DNA of 64,000 bases. Origin: Leptolyngbya sp. KIOST-1 (GTDB taxonomy: Bacteria; Cyanobacteriota; Cyanobacteriia; Phormidesmidales; Phormidesmidaceae). Below the pieces are notes generated by a model. That model searched no databases. It had not been told where the DNA came from and saw only the letters and a list, made by a program, of their open reading frames with translations. How positions within the stretch are numbered: the stretch's first letter is position 1; each line of letters begins with the position of its first letter. The position numbers were made by a program, and so were the translations under genes. The stretch is taken from the NCBI RefSeq assembly GCF_000763385.1, contig NZ_JQFA01000004.1, forward strand, positions 1,302,001 through 1,366,000, in the 5' to 3' direction. Shown here piece by piece: positions 54,901 through 63,651 of the stretch.

Positions 54901-56696
54901 TCGCCCTGTTTGTGGCGGTAGCGTTTTTCAATGGTGATGGAGGTCTGCTCCCCCGCAAAGAGGCCAGCGATCGGATCTTGATGCAGGTCCTCAGGGTGGG
55001 TAATGGTCTGGAAGGTGAGGTTTAGCAATTCATCGCGGGTGTAGCCCAGCAGATCGCAGAAATACTGATTGGCCTCAATGAACCGCCCCGAGGCATCGGC
55101 CCGGTTGATTCCCACGGCGGCCTGCTCGAATATGGCCCGAAAGCGATCTTCGCTCGCGGCCAGCGCCATTTCAGCCCGCTGGCGCTGCTCAATATCGCGA
55201 CACACGCACAACCGTACCGACGCCCCATTCCACTGGACGGCGCTGACGCAAATTTCTACCGCATAGGTTGAGCCGTCTCGCCGCCGATGCCGCCGTTCGA
55301 AGCGATCCAGATACAGTGGGGTGGGCTCCAGCTTGTCCTGCATCAACGCTAAGTCAGCGTCAAAGTCAGCCACATTGAGATTCGTCAGCTCATCCAGCCC
55401 GTAGCCCAGCATGGCGGCAAAGCTGTGGTTGGCCTCCACAACCTGACCGGCGGAGTTTAACACCACAATGCCATCACCGGAGGCTTCAAAGAGGGCGCGA
55501 CGGTAGCCAACTTCCTGGCTCAGGGCCGCTTCGGTCTGTTTCAGGGCTGTGATATCGATGAGTAGGCCGTCCCACACCAGCCCCGAGGCGGTCATCTGGG
55601 GGCGCGATCGCCCCTGAAACCAGCGCAGTTGCCCCGTTGATGTGATAAAACGGCTTTCCCCAGACCAGTCGGTGCCCTGTTCTACCGCAAGCGCCACCGA
55701 GGCCTGCAGCGAGGGTAGATCCTCCGGATGAATCAGGGCCCAAACCTGGTTGATGTCCTCCAGCACTTGCTCTGGTGCCAGCCCAAACAGTTCGGAGCAG
55801 CCGGGGCTGACGTAGGTAAAGACCCCGCCGTCACCGTTGGGCACGTAGCGATAGACCATGCCCGGCACGTTGGCCACCAGCGCCTGAAACCGGGTCTCGC
55901 TCTCTTGCAGCGCCAGTTCAGCCCGCTTGCGATCGTCGATATAGGTGGCAATGCCCAGGCAGGAGATGGGGGCTTCGGCTTCGGCGACAAAGGGCGACAG
56001 GTTGGCGGCGTACCAGTAGTAGTGGCCGTTCTGGTGTAAGGCTCTAAACTCTACGCTGCGGCTACTCTCGCCCCCCAGGCAGGCCTGCACCAGCTCAACA
56101 CAGTAAGGCAGATCCTCGGGGTGAACAATGTCGGTAAAGGGGCGGTGCAGTAAGGCCTCCAGACCTTGGCCAGACACCGTGTCCGCCATAGGGCTAAAAA
56201 AGCTCAGGGTTAGATCCGGCGCAATCATCAAGACCAGACCATCGATGGTGTCAATCAGCCGCCGCAGCCGGTGTTCGCTGGCTTCGAGGGCCAACTGGCT
56301 GGCTTTTTGCGCGGTGATGTCGCGCACGTAGCCGTACCATCGAATGCTGCCGTCGGGGCTGCGCTGGGGGGAGGCATCCCCCTGGAGCCAGCGCTGGTGG
56401 CCCTCTGGGGAGTACATGCGATACTCGCAGTGCCAGGGGGTAAACTGTGCGGCGGAGACCTGGATAGACTGCATCACGCGAGCTAAATCCTCGGCGTGGA
56501 TCATGGCAAACAGGGGGCTGGCATCGTCGCGCACCGCTGCGGGAGAAATGCCGCAGAGCTGCACCAGTCCCTCGCTGGCGTAGGGGAAGGCCATGCGACC
56601 ATCGGGGTATTGCACGAACTCGTAGATTGCCCCGGGGATGTGGCGGGCAAGATGGCGCAGGCGATCGCTGTCGGCTGAGGAGGGCGATGGAAACAT
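51933..56696 (-). CDS. Multi-PAS/GAF hybrid histidine kinase
   Basis: The 1587-residue soluble kinase has about seven PAS/PAC units (about 10-890; repeated GYVRDITAQK, DITALKQTE, DIRDFKQAS and FQDITDRKQAE ends), a GAF domain (about 905-1065), a coiled coil, HisKA with [14 protein letters not shown] (His about 1118), HATPase_c (NLLGNAVKFT and [11 protein letters not shown]), a REC domain (YRVLVVDDQPENRY, acceptor Asp in LIWMDLRMP) and an 80-residue helical tail. No membrane segment is seen. Two consecutive PAS units (ending at about 640 and 765) are near-duplicates. It closes a minus-strand signalling operon. Confidence 0.93.
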   Translation of the reverse strand: MFPSPSSADSDRLRHLARHIPGAIYEFVQYPDGRMAFPYASEGLVQLCGISPAAVRDDASPLFAMIHAEDLARVMQSIQVSAAQFTPWHCEYRMYSPEGHQRWLQGDASPQRSPDGSIRWYGYVRDITAQKASQLALEASEHRLRRLIDTIDGLVLMIAPDLTLSFFSPMADTVSGQGLEALLHRPFTDIVHPEDLPYCVELVQACLGGESSRSVEFRALHQNGHYYWYAANLSPFVAEAEAPISCLGIATYIDDRKRAELALQESETRFQALVANVPGMVYRYVPNGDGGVFTYVSPGCSELFGLAPEQVLEDINQVWALIHPEDLPSLQASVALAVEQGTDWSGESRFITSTGQLRWFQGRSRPQMTASGLVWDGLLIDITALKQTEAALSQEVGYRRALFEASGDGIVVLNSAGQVVEANHSFAAMLGYGLDELTNLNVADFDADLALMQDKLEPTPLYLDRFERRHRRRDGSTYAVEICVSAVQWNGASVRLCVCRDIEQRQRAEMALAASEDRFRAIFEQAAVGINRADASGRFIEANQYFCDLLGYTRDELLNLTFQTITHPEDLHQDPIAGLFAGEQTSITIEKRYRHKQGEWIWTEVTLSVIYDAAGRAISDLAIVLDIRDFKQASAALQASEVRFQAIFDQVAAGINQIDAAGRFVEANPYYCRLLGYSRAELLELTYADVIHPEDLARHQVQIDRILRGEIDSVDYEKRDRHRDGHWIWTKISISVLRDEAGQVVGNLAVVIDIRDRKRYETALQDAQQLLQTVLDTVPMAIFWKNRQSIILGCNQQFVQVSGLTDPADVIGKSHFELGYTAAEVQTYTHDDRQVMASGIPKIGIQETITSASGEQRWVETNKLPLRDWAGQIIGVVGTFQDITDRKQAEQTIRQQAARETLLREITQRIRQSLDLPTIFNTACQEIRTTLHADRVGIFKFSPNAAAGEGEFVAEACLGGVPSVLGTSRFAHGFGAHYTALCAQGDYVVIHDVHNANMASGYTDVLAQFQVQASLVLPLLCGDTLWGLLCIHQCRGPRQWLQSEIELGHQLANQLAIALQQVTTFEQLQQELGERQRAQQQLSDRNRELAIANQDLSRATRLKDEFLANMSHELRTPLNVILGFGQILSGDPSLQAQQQEYIRIMQRSGDHLLHLINDILDLSKIAANRITLEPESINLFSLLHDLQAMFQERAEDKELGFSLTLAPNLPQYVVVDPNKLRQVLINLLGNAVKFTQAGRIALRVSLLNLEDCVGNAGPGQGASALGAGPNSPLAHLSFAVEDTGSGIAPEELTAIFDAFTQAKAGKVSLEGTGLGLAISRSLVHLMGGELSVDSTLGEGSTFQFTLPLRLAQAAEVTTVDHLNAVTGLAPGQPTYRVLVVDDQPENRYFLVAALSRLGLVVQEATNGTEAIARWRQWHPHLIWMDLRMPEIDGCEATRRIRAEFQALGETPEPVIIALTAQASYDQYNQALAAGCDDFVSKPVQLRVLLTKMAEHLSLRYCYSDQGAKGLPAPPHPPRLEPGALRVMPPDWVSALHQASVLCDSTAVAQLLDQIPPEHQSLLDSLTQLTQEFKFEVLMQLTSPAAKC

Positions 56697-56888
56697 GTCG
56701 CTGGTGCCCTGGGGGCGAAGCTAGCCGCTTGACCCAGGGACTTTGGGAAAAGGTATAGCTGATAGCATAGCTTTTCCGCCACGGGGAATCGTAGATTGGG
56801 CTACCCGGCGTAACCTGGGCCAGCATCTGGGCCAGCATCTGGGCCAGCATCTGAGGAAGATCTCGATGCTGTTAGCGAACCTGGTCTG

Positions 56889-57911
56889 TTAGCGAACCTG
56901 GTACAGGTTGGCTTCGCCGTGGAAAGCGATCGCGTTGCGCTGGGCCTTGGCCCGGTACATGGCGCTGTCGGCATCGGCCAGCACCTGTACCCTGGTCTGG
57001 CGGGGGTGGCCATTGTAGATCTTGATGCCGAAGCTGCCTCCAATGGCAAGCCTCTGGTCGTCAATGGCGAAGGGCTGCAGCAGACTGTCGAGCAGTCGTC
57101 TGGTCAGGTCCAGAACGGTGCCAGCGGAGTCTACCTGCTCGATCAAAAACACAAACTCATCGCCGCCTAGGCGAAACAGGTCATCTTCGCGACGCAGCTT
57201 GAGCCGCAAGACCCGGGCCACCTGGATCAACAGCTGGTCGCCAACCTGGTGGCTGTAGGTGTCGTTGACTTGCTTAAAGCCGTCCAGGTCCAGAAAAATC
57301 AGCGCAAACCGCTGGCCTTGATAATTGGCTTTGGCGATCGCCCGTTCCAGGCGATCCATAAGGAGCCGCCGATTGGGTAACTCGGTCAGGGCATCGTGGG
57401 TGGCCATCCGCTCGCTCTGGAGCATTTTCAGGTAAGCGGTCTGGAGATGGATGAGGGTGTCCTGGAGGTAGGCCAGAGCCATTTCCAGATCGTGGGTCCG
57501 CTGAACCACCTGGCGTTCGAGGGACTGTCTGAGGCTGTGAAGCTCCAGGTGATTTTTGACCCGAGACAGCAGCTCAATTGCTTGGATGGGCTTGCTGATG
57601 TAGTCCACCGCCCCCAGGGAAAAACAGGCCGCAATACTGTCGACGTCGGGCAGGGCAGTAATAAAAATAATTGGAATTGGCAGCATCGCTGGCGTTTGCT
57701 TGATCCGACGGCAGGTCTCAAGCCCATCGAGGCCGGGCATTTTGATGTCGAGCAAGATTAGCTCGGGAAGGTAGTTTTGCAGCTGCTTGAGCGCCCGCTC
57801 CCCGCTCCTAACGGCGGCCACACGGTAGCCCGCCTTGGTCAGGATGTCGGTGAGCACCTCCAGGTTGCCAAAATTGTCGTCAATGATCAGGATCTCCGGG
57901 CTATCCGTCAT
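56889..57911 (-). CDS. Response regulator with GGDEF domain (diguanylate cyclase)
   Basis: The 340-residue protein has a REC domain (1-125) with acidic patch [11 protein letters not shown], acceptor Asp in [13 protein letters not shown] and the switch Lys in YISKPIQ, a coiled coil (about 135-165) and a GGDEF domain. [11 protein letters not shown] is the intact active site, and RRED five residues before it is a product-inhibition I-site. It should make c-di-GMP when phosphorylated. Its ATG overlaps the stop of the upstream kinase by four bases (57908-57911), so translation is coupled and that kinase is its likely partner. Confidence 0.94.
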   Translation of the reverse strand: MTDSPEILIIDDNFGNLEVLTDILTKAGYRVAAVRSGERALKQLQNYLPELILLDIKMPGLDGLETCRRIKQTPAMLPIPIIFITALPDVDSIAACFSLGAVDYISKPIQAIELLSRVKNHLELHSLRQSLERQVVQRTHDLEMALAYLQDTLIHLQTAYLKMLQSERMATHDALTELPNRRLLMDRLERAIAKANYQGQRFALIFLDLDGFKQVNDTYSHQVGDQLLIQVARVLRLKLRREDDLFRLGGDEFVFLIEQVDSAGTVLDLTRRLLDSLLQPFAIDDQRLAIGGSFGIKIYNGHPRQTRVQVLADADSAMYRAKAQRNAIAFHGEANLYQVR

Positions 57912-60022
57912 AGGGCGGCGCCATCCTGTCGGGCCTGGGTCAGGGCTGCGGTCAGCTGCTGCTCGATCTCCTCGGTTCTAAACTGCTGAGTCAGCCCCAG
58001 CAGGGAATTGGCAAAGGGGGCGTAGCGGCGATCGCGCTGTTTGAGGGTCACCAGGTGTTCCCGCAGGCTTTTGACGTTGTCTTGCTGGGCCAACCGCAGT
58101 AGGGTATCCAGGGTGGTGCTGGAGGGCAGGTGTACCTCAGGCCCGGACAGGGGAGATCCATCGGCCTGCGACGCGTAGATCCAATCCAGGTTCAGGCAGT
58201 CAGACAGCGTGGCAAACAGCGCTTTTACCTCAATCGGCTTGGCCAGAAAGGCATCGCCGCCACAGTCCAGGGCCATTTGCTGATCGGAGTGGGACACTGA
58301 GGCGGAGGACACCACAATCGGGGAGTGCTTGAGCTGGCTGTCCTGGCGCACGGTGCTGATCAGCTGATAGCCGTTGAGCACCGGCATGGCCAGGTCGGTG
58401 ATCACCAGGTCGGGGGCCTGAGTTCGCATCATGGCGAGTCCGATTTCCCCATTCTCCGCTTCCAACACCTGAAACCCCACCGGCTCCAGCAGACTGACCA
58501 GCACCGAGCGGTTTTGCGGATGGTCGTCGATGATCAAGATGCGCCTGGGCGGACCTGGGTAGCCGACAATGGGATCGCCCGTGGTGGCAGCCAGCTGCCG
58601 GGAGGACCACTCCACCACCAGCGGCAACTCCAGCGTGAACGCAAACTCACTGCCTTGCCCCAGCTGGCTGTTGACGTCAATACCGCTGCCCATCAGTTGG
58701 ATGATCCGCTGGCTGATAGCCAACCCCAGCCCCGTGCCCTCCACCGGCTGGCGCTGGGCTTCCAGCTGTTCAAAGGCCTGAAAAATCCTTTGAAAGTCCG
58801 CTTCGGCAATCCCCACCCCGGTATCCACCACGCAAAAGCGCAGGGAAATCCGCTCGGCGGTGGTCTCCAGCACCTCTACCTGGAGGGTGACAGCCCCCGC
58901 GTCGGTAAACTTAATCGCATTTCCCACCAGGTTAATCAACAGCTGCCGCAGCTTTTTTTCATCGACCTCGACGCCAGCGGGTAACTCCTGACTGGGTCGG
59001 TAAAAGAAGCTGAGCCCCTTTTGATCCGCCTTGACCTTACAGATTTCGACCACGCTCCGCAGCAGCGAGGGCAAATGAGTAGCGGTCGGCTGCAGGGCCA
59101 TTTTGCCCGCTTCTATTTTGGCCAAATCCAGAATTTCATTGATCAAAGTGAGCAGGTGGTCGCCGCACTGGTGAATGACGGTAACCCCCTGGCGGTCTTT
59201 GCTGGTCAGGGTTTGAGACTGAGCCAGGATCTGGGCATAGCCCAGAATGCCGTTGAGGGGGGTGCGCAGTTCATGGCTCATATTGGCGAGAAATTCGCTT
59301 TTGGCCTGGTTGGCTTTGTCGGCCTGTTCCTTGGCCAGGCTCAGAGCCTTCGTGCGCTGTTTCACCTTCTCTTCCAGGGTTCGATTGATATCCTGCAACG
59401 CCTGCTCGACCTGGTGTCGGGCGATCGTGCCGCCAAAGCTACCGGCGATCGCCCAGAGAGTCGTAACCTCAATTTCACTCCACTGGTGGGCCGTTTTGCA
59501 CTGATCAAAGCCCACAAATCCCCAGACTCGATCCTTGATTTTGATGGGCACCACTAAAATCGACAAAATTCCCTGGGGCTTCAGCAACGCCTGCTCTGAG
59601 TCGGGGAAATCCTGAATTAGCCCCACAATTGGGCGACCCTGGTTTAGCTCAATTTCCCAGCGGGGCAGAAACTCGCTGTAGGGCAAATTCTGCAGCATGG
59701 GATTGTCAATTTCGGGGACCACCCCTGCGGTCACCCACTCCCAGCGCTGGCTAATCGCTGGCACCTGGGTGTTCTGATGGGGATGGTGCTCAAAAATGTA
59801 GACGCGGTCAACCCCGGTAGCCTCGCCTAGAATACCCAGGGCTGTGTCAATGGCGGCGTGGTGGTCCCGCTCCGTTAGCAACGCATTGGTCGCGATCGCC
59901 ACCCCCCGCAGCAGGCGCTCACAGGAAGCCAGGTGTGAATCTCCCAAGGGCTGACGACAATCACCGCTGGAGGGGGGAGCCACTGGCGCGATTCTTGCTT
60001 CGGCAGCATCCATAGGATCCAT
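57908..60022 (-). CDS. GAF-containing hybrid histidine kinase
   Basis: The 704-residue kinase has a GAF domain (about 40-205, with [18 protein letters not shown]), coiled coil (about 207-240), His[22 protein letters not shown] (His about 252), HATPase_c ([25 protein letters not shown]) and a REC domain (about 493-610, [13 protein letters not shown], acceptor Asp in [13 protein letters not shown]). A 75-residue helical end resembles that of the downstream kinase ([13 protein letters not shown] ...). No membrane anchor. It is first in the three-gene cluster and overlaps the cyclase gene by ATGA. Confidence 0.93.
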   Translation of the reverse strand: MDPMDAAEARIAPVAPPSSGDCRQPLGDSHLASCERLLRGVAIATNALLTERDHHAAIDTALGILGEATGVDRVYIFEHHPHQNTQVPAISQRWEWVTAGVVPEIDNPMLQNLPYSEFLPRWEIELNQGRPIVGLIQDFPDSEQALLKPQGILSILVVPIKIKDRVWGFVGFDQCKTAHQWSEIEVTTLWAIAGSFGGTIARHQVEQALQDINRTLEEKVKQRTKALSLAKEQADKANQAKSEFLANMSHELRTPLNGILGYAQILAQSQTLTSKDRQGVTVIHQCGDHLLTLINEILDLAKIEAGKMALQPTATHLPSLLRSVVEICKVKADQKGLSFFYRPSQELPAGVEVDEKKLRQLLINLVGNAIKFTDAGAVTLQVEVLETTAERISLRFCVVDTGVGIAEADFQRIFQAFEQLEAQRQPVEGTGLGLAISQRIIQLMGSGIDVNSQLGQGSEFAFTLELPLVVEWSSRQLAATTGDPIVGYPGPPRRILIIDDHPQNRSVLVSLLEPVGFQVLEAENGEIGLAMMRTQAPDLVITDLAMPVLNGYQLISTVRQDSQLKHSPIVVSSASVSHSDQQMALDCGGDAFLAKPIEVKALFATLSDCLNLDWIYASQADGSPLSGPEVHLPSSTTLDTLLRLAQQDNVKSLREHLVTLKQRDRRYAPFANSLLGLTQQFRTEEIEQQLTAALTQARQDGAAL

Positions 60023-60542
60023 CTAGATAATTAACGGTCGTTGACGGCTTTGCCAAAAAAGTGGCTCAAGGGCTGGTTACCTGGACACTTCAGCGATTGA
60101 GGACGGGAGGGGATGCCACCTTTCTAAGACCTTTCTAAGATAAGATACCACTCACCTGGGTTTTCCCAGTAGTTTATGAAACCATAGAATTTAGGTACGG
60201 ACAGCCGAGTTTTAGCCTCGACTTAATCCGATCAGGCGGCTTAATAGAAGCGCCCTGTTCACGTATTCGATTTAGAACTCAAACCAGGTTCTGGACCCAG
60301 TAAAACGCTACACTATCCCGGATATCTGTATACAGAAAAAACTTTTCGGTAGTACCGTTCCATGGCAAAGAACTGTCGCCAGCAAGGAATACCTGTTCAT
60401 GCCCTCAGCTCAGTTCGCAAGTTTTGATCTGATCAGGGTTTGCGACTCATTTGCTCGGTTCCAAGCCAAGCATAGAAGCCCGACGAAATGTCAACCGAAA
60501 TCTTGCTGGGCCCTGGATCAGGACTGAGGGGGGAGCGCCATC
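60023..60542. other. Divergent interval upstream of signalling cluster
   Basis: About 520 bases with no protein-like frame. A perfect TCTGTATACAGA palindrome is at 60325-60336 and could be an operator. The region is A+T-richer than the genes and must contain promoters for the kinase cluster and the membrane-protein gene. Confidence 0.5.
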
Positions 60543-61247
60543 GTGCTTTTGGGTAGAATGACTCTCTGGCTCAACCTGTTCTCATCTAACCCAACTTTGC
60601 TGGCAGAACCGATCACGACTCTCACTGACTATGCGATCGCCCTGGAATGCCTGCTGTTTGCGCTTGGGCTCCGGGGGCGAGGCTGGCTGGCAGGGCTGTG
60701 GGCCACCGCCTTCGGCAGCGTCGGTGGGGCCGCCTGCCTGGGCGGCACGCTGCACGGTTTCGCCCTGCACCTGCTCTGGCAGCAAAAACTCTGGCTTTGG
60801 CAGGCCACGCTGCTGGCCCTGGCGATCGCCAGCCTTTGCATTTTCCTCACGGTCGCTCTCTCGGTGCCGCCGCGCTGGCGTCAGGGGTTGGTTGTCCTGG
60901 CGATCGCGAAACTGGCCCTGATCATCCGTCTAGGCACCAGCCCCTGGGCCTTTGCGGTCAGCATTGCCGACTACCTGAGCGCCCTGGCCCTGGTACTCCT
61001 GGTGCAGCTGAGGCCGTTCCTACGGCGGGCCGGGCCAAACTGGGCCTGGATGGCGGCGGGGATAGCCACCTCTGGGCTGGCTGCCAGCACCCTCCTCATC
61101 CCCCACCACGCCCTGCCCATGAGCCCTGCGGCGGTTTATCACCTGGTGCAGATGGTGGCGCTGTTCTGTATCTATCGCAGCGTCAGGGCCGTGGGCCATG
61201 CTCCAGCCGGTCTGCCGACTGGGGCAACAAGTCCATCGATCGATTGA
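60543..61247 (+). CDS. Seven-helix membrane protein, unrecognised
   Basis: The 234-residue protein contains about seven hydrophobic segments (for example TDYAIALECLLFALGLRG, LALAIASLCIFLTVAL, LSALALVLLVQL and the final VYHLVQMVALFCIYRSV). A conserved-looking His pair lies in LHGFALHLLW, and another in LIPHHALPMSPAAVYHLVQM, a pattern shared with some small haem- or metal-binding membrane families, though no assignment can be made. A GTG start at 60543 with GGAG seven bases ahead is preferred to ATG 60558. Function unknown. Confidence 0.65.
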   Translation: MLLGRMTLWLNLFSSNPTLLAEPITTLTDYAIALECLLFALGLRGRGWLAGLWATAFGSVGGAACLGGTLHGFALHLLWQQKLWLWQATLLALAIASLCIFLTVALSVPPRWRQGLVVLAIAKLALIIRLGTSPWAFAVSIADYLSALALVLLVQLRPFLRRAGPNWAWMAAGIATSGLAASTLLIPHHALPMSPAAVYHLVQMVALFCIYRSVRAVGHAPAGLPTGATSPSID

Positions 61248-61338
61248 GGTTGGGGGTAGACCTAATCTTCTAGAGTTTTACCAGCGTTGCTGCGTGCGAT
61301 CGCGGTGCCCTAGCGTTTCTCTGGCAGACGAGTAACCC

Positions 61339-62286
61339 ATGTTTGTTCCCCCCGGCTTTGTCAGCCGCACCATCACCACTGAGTATGGCCGCATGGTCTA
61401 CTACGCCTCCCAGGCAGACCCCTGGGCCACCGCCGCCCAGGCCGAGGAAAAAGAAACCCTGGTTTTTCTGCATGGTTTTGGCGGCGGTTCTTCCGCCTAC
61501 GAATGGTCCAAAGTTTATCCAGCCTTTGCGGCAGACTATCGAGTTTTAGCCCCCGATTTAATTGGCTGGGGTCGCTCGGATCACCCCGCCCAAACGTATC
61601 AGGCCGAAGACTACATCGCCATCATCATCGAGTTTTTGGAGGAAACCTGTAGCGGCCCCACCACGGTCATTGCATCGGCGTTGACGGCAGCTTTTACGGT
61701 GCGGGCGGCCATTGAGCAACCAGAATTGTTCAAATCGCTCATCGTCACTACGGTTGCTGGCTTAGCCGAATTTGGGCAGGACTACCGCAGCAGCGGGTTT
61801 GCCCAGTTTGCTCAGTGGGCCAATGTTCCCGTGCTCAGCCAGCTGCTGTACAACGCTGGGGTGGCCAATAGCTTCGGCATTCGGAGCTTTTTAGAGCAGC
61901 GCCAGTTTGCTCGCCCCGATCGCATCTACCCCGAAATAGTCGACGCCTACCTGGAATCGGCCCAGCAGGAGAATGCCGAGTACGCGGCCCTGTCCTTTGT
62001 CCGAGGCGATCTGTGCTTTGATTTGTCGCAGTACATCGGCCAGCTGAGGGTGCCCACGGCCATTATTTGGGGTAGAGGCTCTGAGTTTACGGGGCCAGAG
62101 GTGGGTCGCCGGCTAAGGGAAATGAATCCCCAGGCCATTCGCATTTTTCACCAAATTGAAGATGTGGGCTTCACGCCCCAGCTCGAACTGCCTGGGGTCA
62201 CCATTGGCCTGATCCGTAAGTTCCTGCCTCAGCTAAACGCCCAGGTTGTGGAACCATCGGAGATAGGCCCCTTGCCAACCTACTAA
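61339..62286 (+). CDS. Alpha/beta hydrolase-fold protein lacking the catalytic triad
   Basis: The 315-residue protein follows the alpha/beta-hydrolase pattern: LVFLHGFGGGSSAYEW (oxyanion loop, about 41-56), YRVLAPDLIGWGRSDHP (68-83), then the elbow VIASALTAAF, where the nucleophile position holds Ala114. The acid position (AIIWGRGSEFTG) has no clear Asp, and where the catalytic His is expected the sequence is DVGFTPQLELP. It therefore seems non-enzymatic, perhaps a binding or regulatory protein. The stop TAA (62284-62286) is the first part of the R4 palindromic element. Confidence 0.75.
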   Translation: MFVPPGFVSRTITTEYGRMVYYASQADPWATAAQAEEKETLVFLHGFGGGSSAYEWSKVYPAFAADYRVLAPDLIGWGRSDHPAQTYQAEDYIAIIIEFLEETCSGPTTVIASALTAAFTVRAAIEQPELFKSLIVTTVAGLAEFGQDYRSSGFAQFAQWANVPVLSQLLYNAGVANSFGIRSFLEQRQFARPDRIYPEIVDAYLESAQQENAEYAALSFVRGDLCFDLSQYIGQLRVPTAIIWGRGSEFTGPEVGRRLREMNPQAIRIFHQIEDVGFTPQLELPGVTIGLIRKFLPQLNAQVVEPSEIGPLPTY

Positions 62287-62771
62287 TACCAAATCCTCAC
62301 TGAATACCCCTGATTTGTAGGGGCGTAGCATGCTACGCCCCTACGGGATTCTTGATCATGAATCGGGGTTTCCCAACTCGGATTTCGTATAACCTGTGCT
62401 TTGCGTAGGATCCAGAACCAGGTTGGCAAACGTGGGATGTCCCCCTCTGCCCCTGCGTCCAAACTTTTTCCTGCGCCTGTTTCCCAAATTTCTGTAGCGT
62501 CCCTTCCCAGTATTAGTAGAGTTATTAAAGGCCCTGGCGTTTGGGCCTGCACGCGATCGCCCAGGTACAGCGGTAATTTATAGATGATATTGGTCTCGAC
62601 CAGAACGGGGGCGATTCCCTGGTTGACCACCTCATGAATGGGCATGCCAATGGCCTCTAGCAGCTTGAGGCGGCCAATCTCCATCCAGTGAATATAGACA
62701 GAATTGTTGACGTGCCCGGCAAAGTCGATCTGGTAGGTATAAACCTCCAGATCGTAGGTCAGTTTTTGCAT
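62283..62771 (-). pseudogene. Disrupted acyl-CoA thioesterase (4HBT hot-dog family)
   Basis: The first 78 residues are a good hot-dog thioesterase N-terminus: MQKLTYDLEVYTYQIDFAGH, NNSVYIHWMEIGRL, and IAPVLVETNIIYKLPLYLGDR (this is written as motif only). After about 62537 the similarity stops and the frame passes through unrelated sequence and then the R4 element, which supplies the last 25 residues and the stop. A whole protein would need about 50-60 more residues of hot-dog fold. The N-terminal Asp catalytic region remains, so a truncated product is conceivable but probably inactive. Confidence 0.7.
62286..62390. repeat. R4 palindromic element (MITE-like)
   Basis: Left end ATACCAAATCC (62286-62296) is complementary, with one mismatch, to GGATTTCGTAT (62380-62390), and the adjacent ACCCCTGATT / AATCGGGGTT parts also pair. 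In the centre is a perfect 28-base palindrome (62317-62344) that starts GTAGGGGCGTAGCA. This centre type is widespread in cyanobacterial genomes. There is no coding content of its own. Confidence 0.8.
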
Positions 62772-62801
62772 GGTTTACCCGCCACAGAGCATGAACCGAT
62801 C

Positions 62802-62821
62802 AAAAGTCACCACCCAGTGAC
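62802..62821 (-). terminator. Weak terminator-like hairpin after map
   Basis: GTCAC (62821-62817, minus strand) pairs with GTGAC (62810-62806), followed by TTTT. The stem is only five base pairs. Confidence 0.35.
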
Positions 62822-62844
62822 AAGGAACCGTCAACGCTAATCTG

Positions 62845-63651
62845 CTAGGCCAGCACTTTGGCTGGCGACAGGGTTAGCACCTCCACGCCCTCTTTGGTTA
62901 CCGCCACGGTGTGCTCAAACTGGGCCGACAGCTGGCGATCGACGGTGATGGCCGTCCAGCCGTCCACCAGGACTTCCGCCTCGTAGCTGCCGATGTTGAT
63001 CATCGGCTCAACGGTAAACACCATACCGGGGCGCAGCTTTTTGCCCTTGCCCTTTTCGCCGTAGTGGGGAATCTGCGGGGCGGCGTGGAAAATGCGGTGC
63101 ACCCCGTGACCGACAAAGTCGCGCACCACGGAGAAGCCTTCGCCCTCAGCGTACTCCTGAATGGCGGCGCCAATATCGCCCACCCGCGCACCGGGCTTGA
63201 CGGCGCGAATGCCGCGCCACATCGCTTCTTCGGTGACCTCCACCAGGCGGCGGGCCAGGGGGGAGGGCTCGCCCACCAGGAAGGTGCGGCTGGTGTCGCC
63301 GTGGTAGCCGTCCAGAATGGGGGTGACGTCGATATTGATGATGTCGCCGTCGCGCAGCACGTCTTCGGTGTTGGGAATGCCGTGACAGATAACTTCGTTA
63401 ATGCTGGTGCAGATGGAGCGGGGAAAGGGCATCACCGTGCCCGCATAGCCCAGGGGCGCGCTTTTCGCACCGCGCTTCTGGGTCCAGTCCTCAGCCAGGT
63501 CGTTGAGTTCCTGGGTGCTGACGCCGGGCTTGACGTAGGGGGTGAGGTAGTCGAGCAGCTGGGAGGCAAGCTGACAGGCTTTGCGCATTTTGTCGAGTTC
63601 GCGGCTCGATAGCAGGGTAATGACGTCGGAGGGTTGCTTTTGTTCTTCCAC
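62845..63651 (-). CDS. map: Methionine aminopeptidase, type I
   Basis: The 268-residue enzyme removes the initiator methionine. Metal ligands are visible: Asp in INIDVTPILDGYHGDTSRTF (two), His in FVGHGVHRIFHAAPQIPHYG, Glu in VFTVEPMINIG and Glu in QFEHTVAVT. There is no N-terminal zinc domain. The start MEEQKQPSDVITLLS at 63651 fits the family. Preceded by a 350-base interval with a palindromic repeat. Confidence 0.96.
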   Translation of the reverse strand: MEEQKQPSDVITLLSSRELDKMRKACQLASQLLDYLTPYVKPGVSTQELNDLAEDWTQKRGAKSAPLGYAGTVMPFPRSICTSINEVICHGIPNTEDVLRDGDIINIDVTPILDGYHGDTSRTFLVGEPSPLARRLVEVTEEAMWRGIRAVKPGARVGDIGAAIQEYAEGEGFSVVRDFVGHGVHRIFHAAPQIPHYGEKGKGKKLRPGMVFTVEPMINIGSYEAEVLVDGWTAITVDRQLSAQFEHTVAVTKEGVEVLTLSPAKVLA

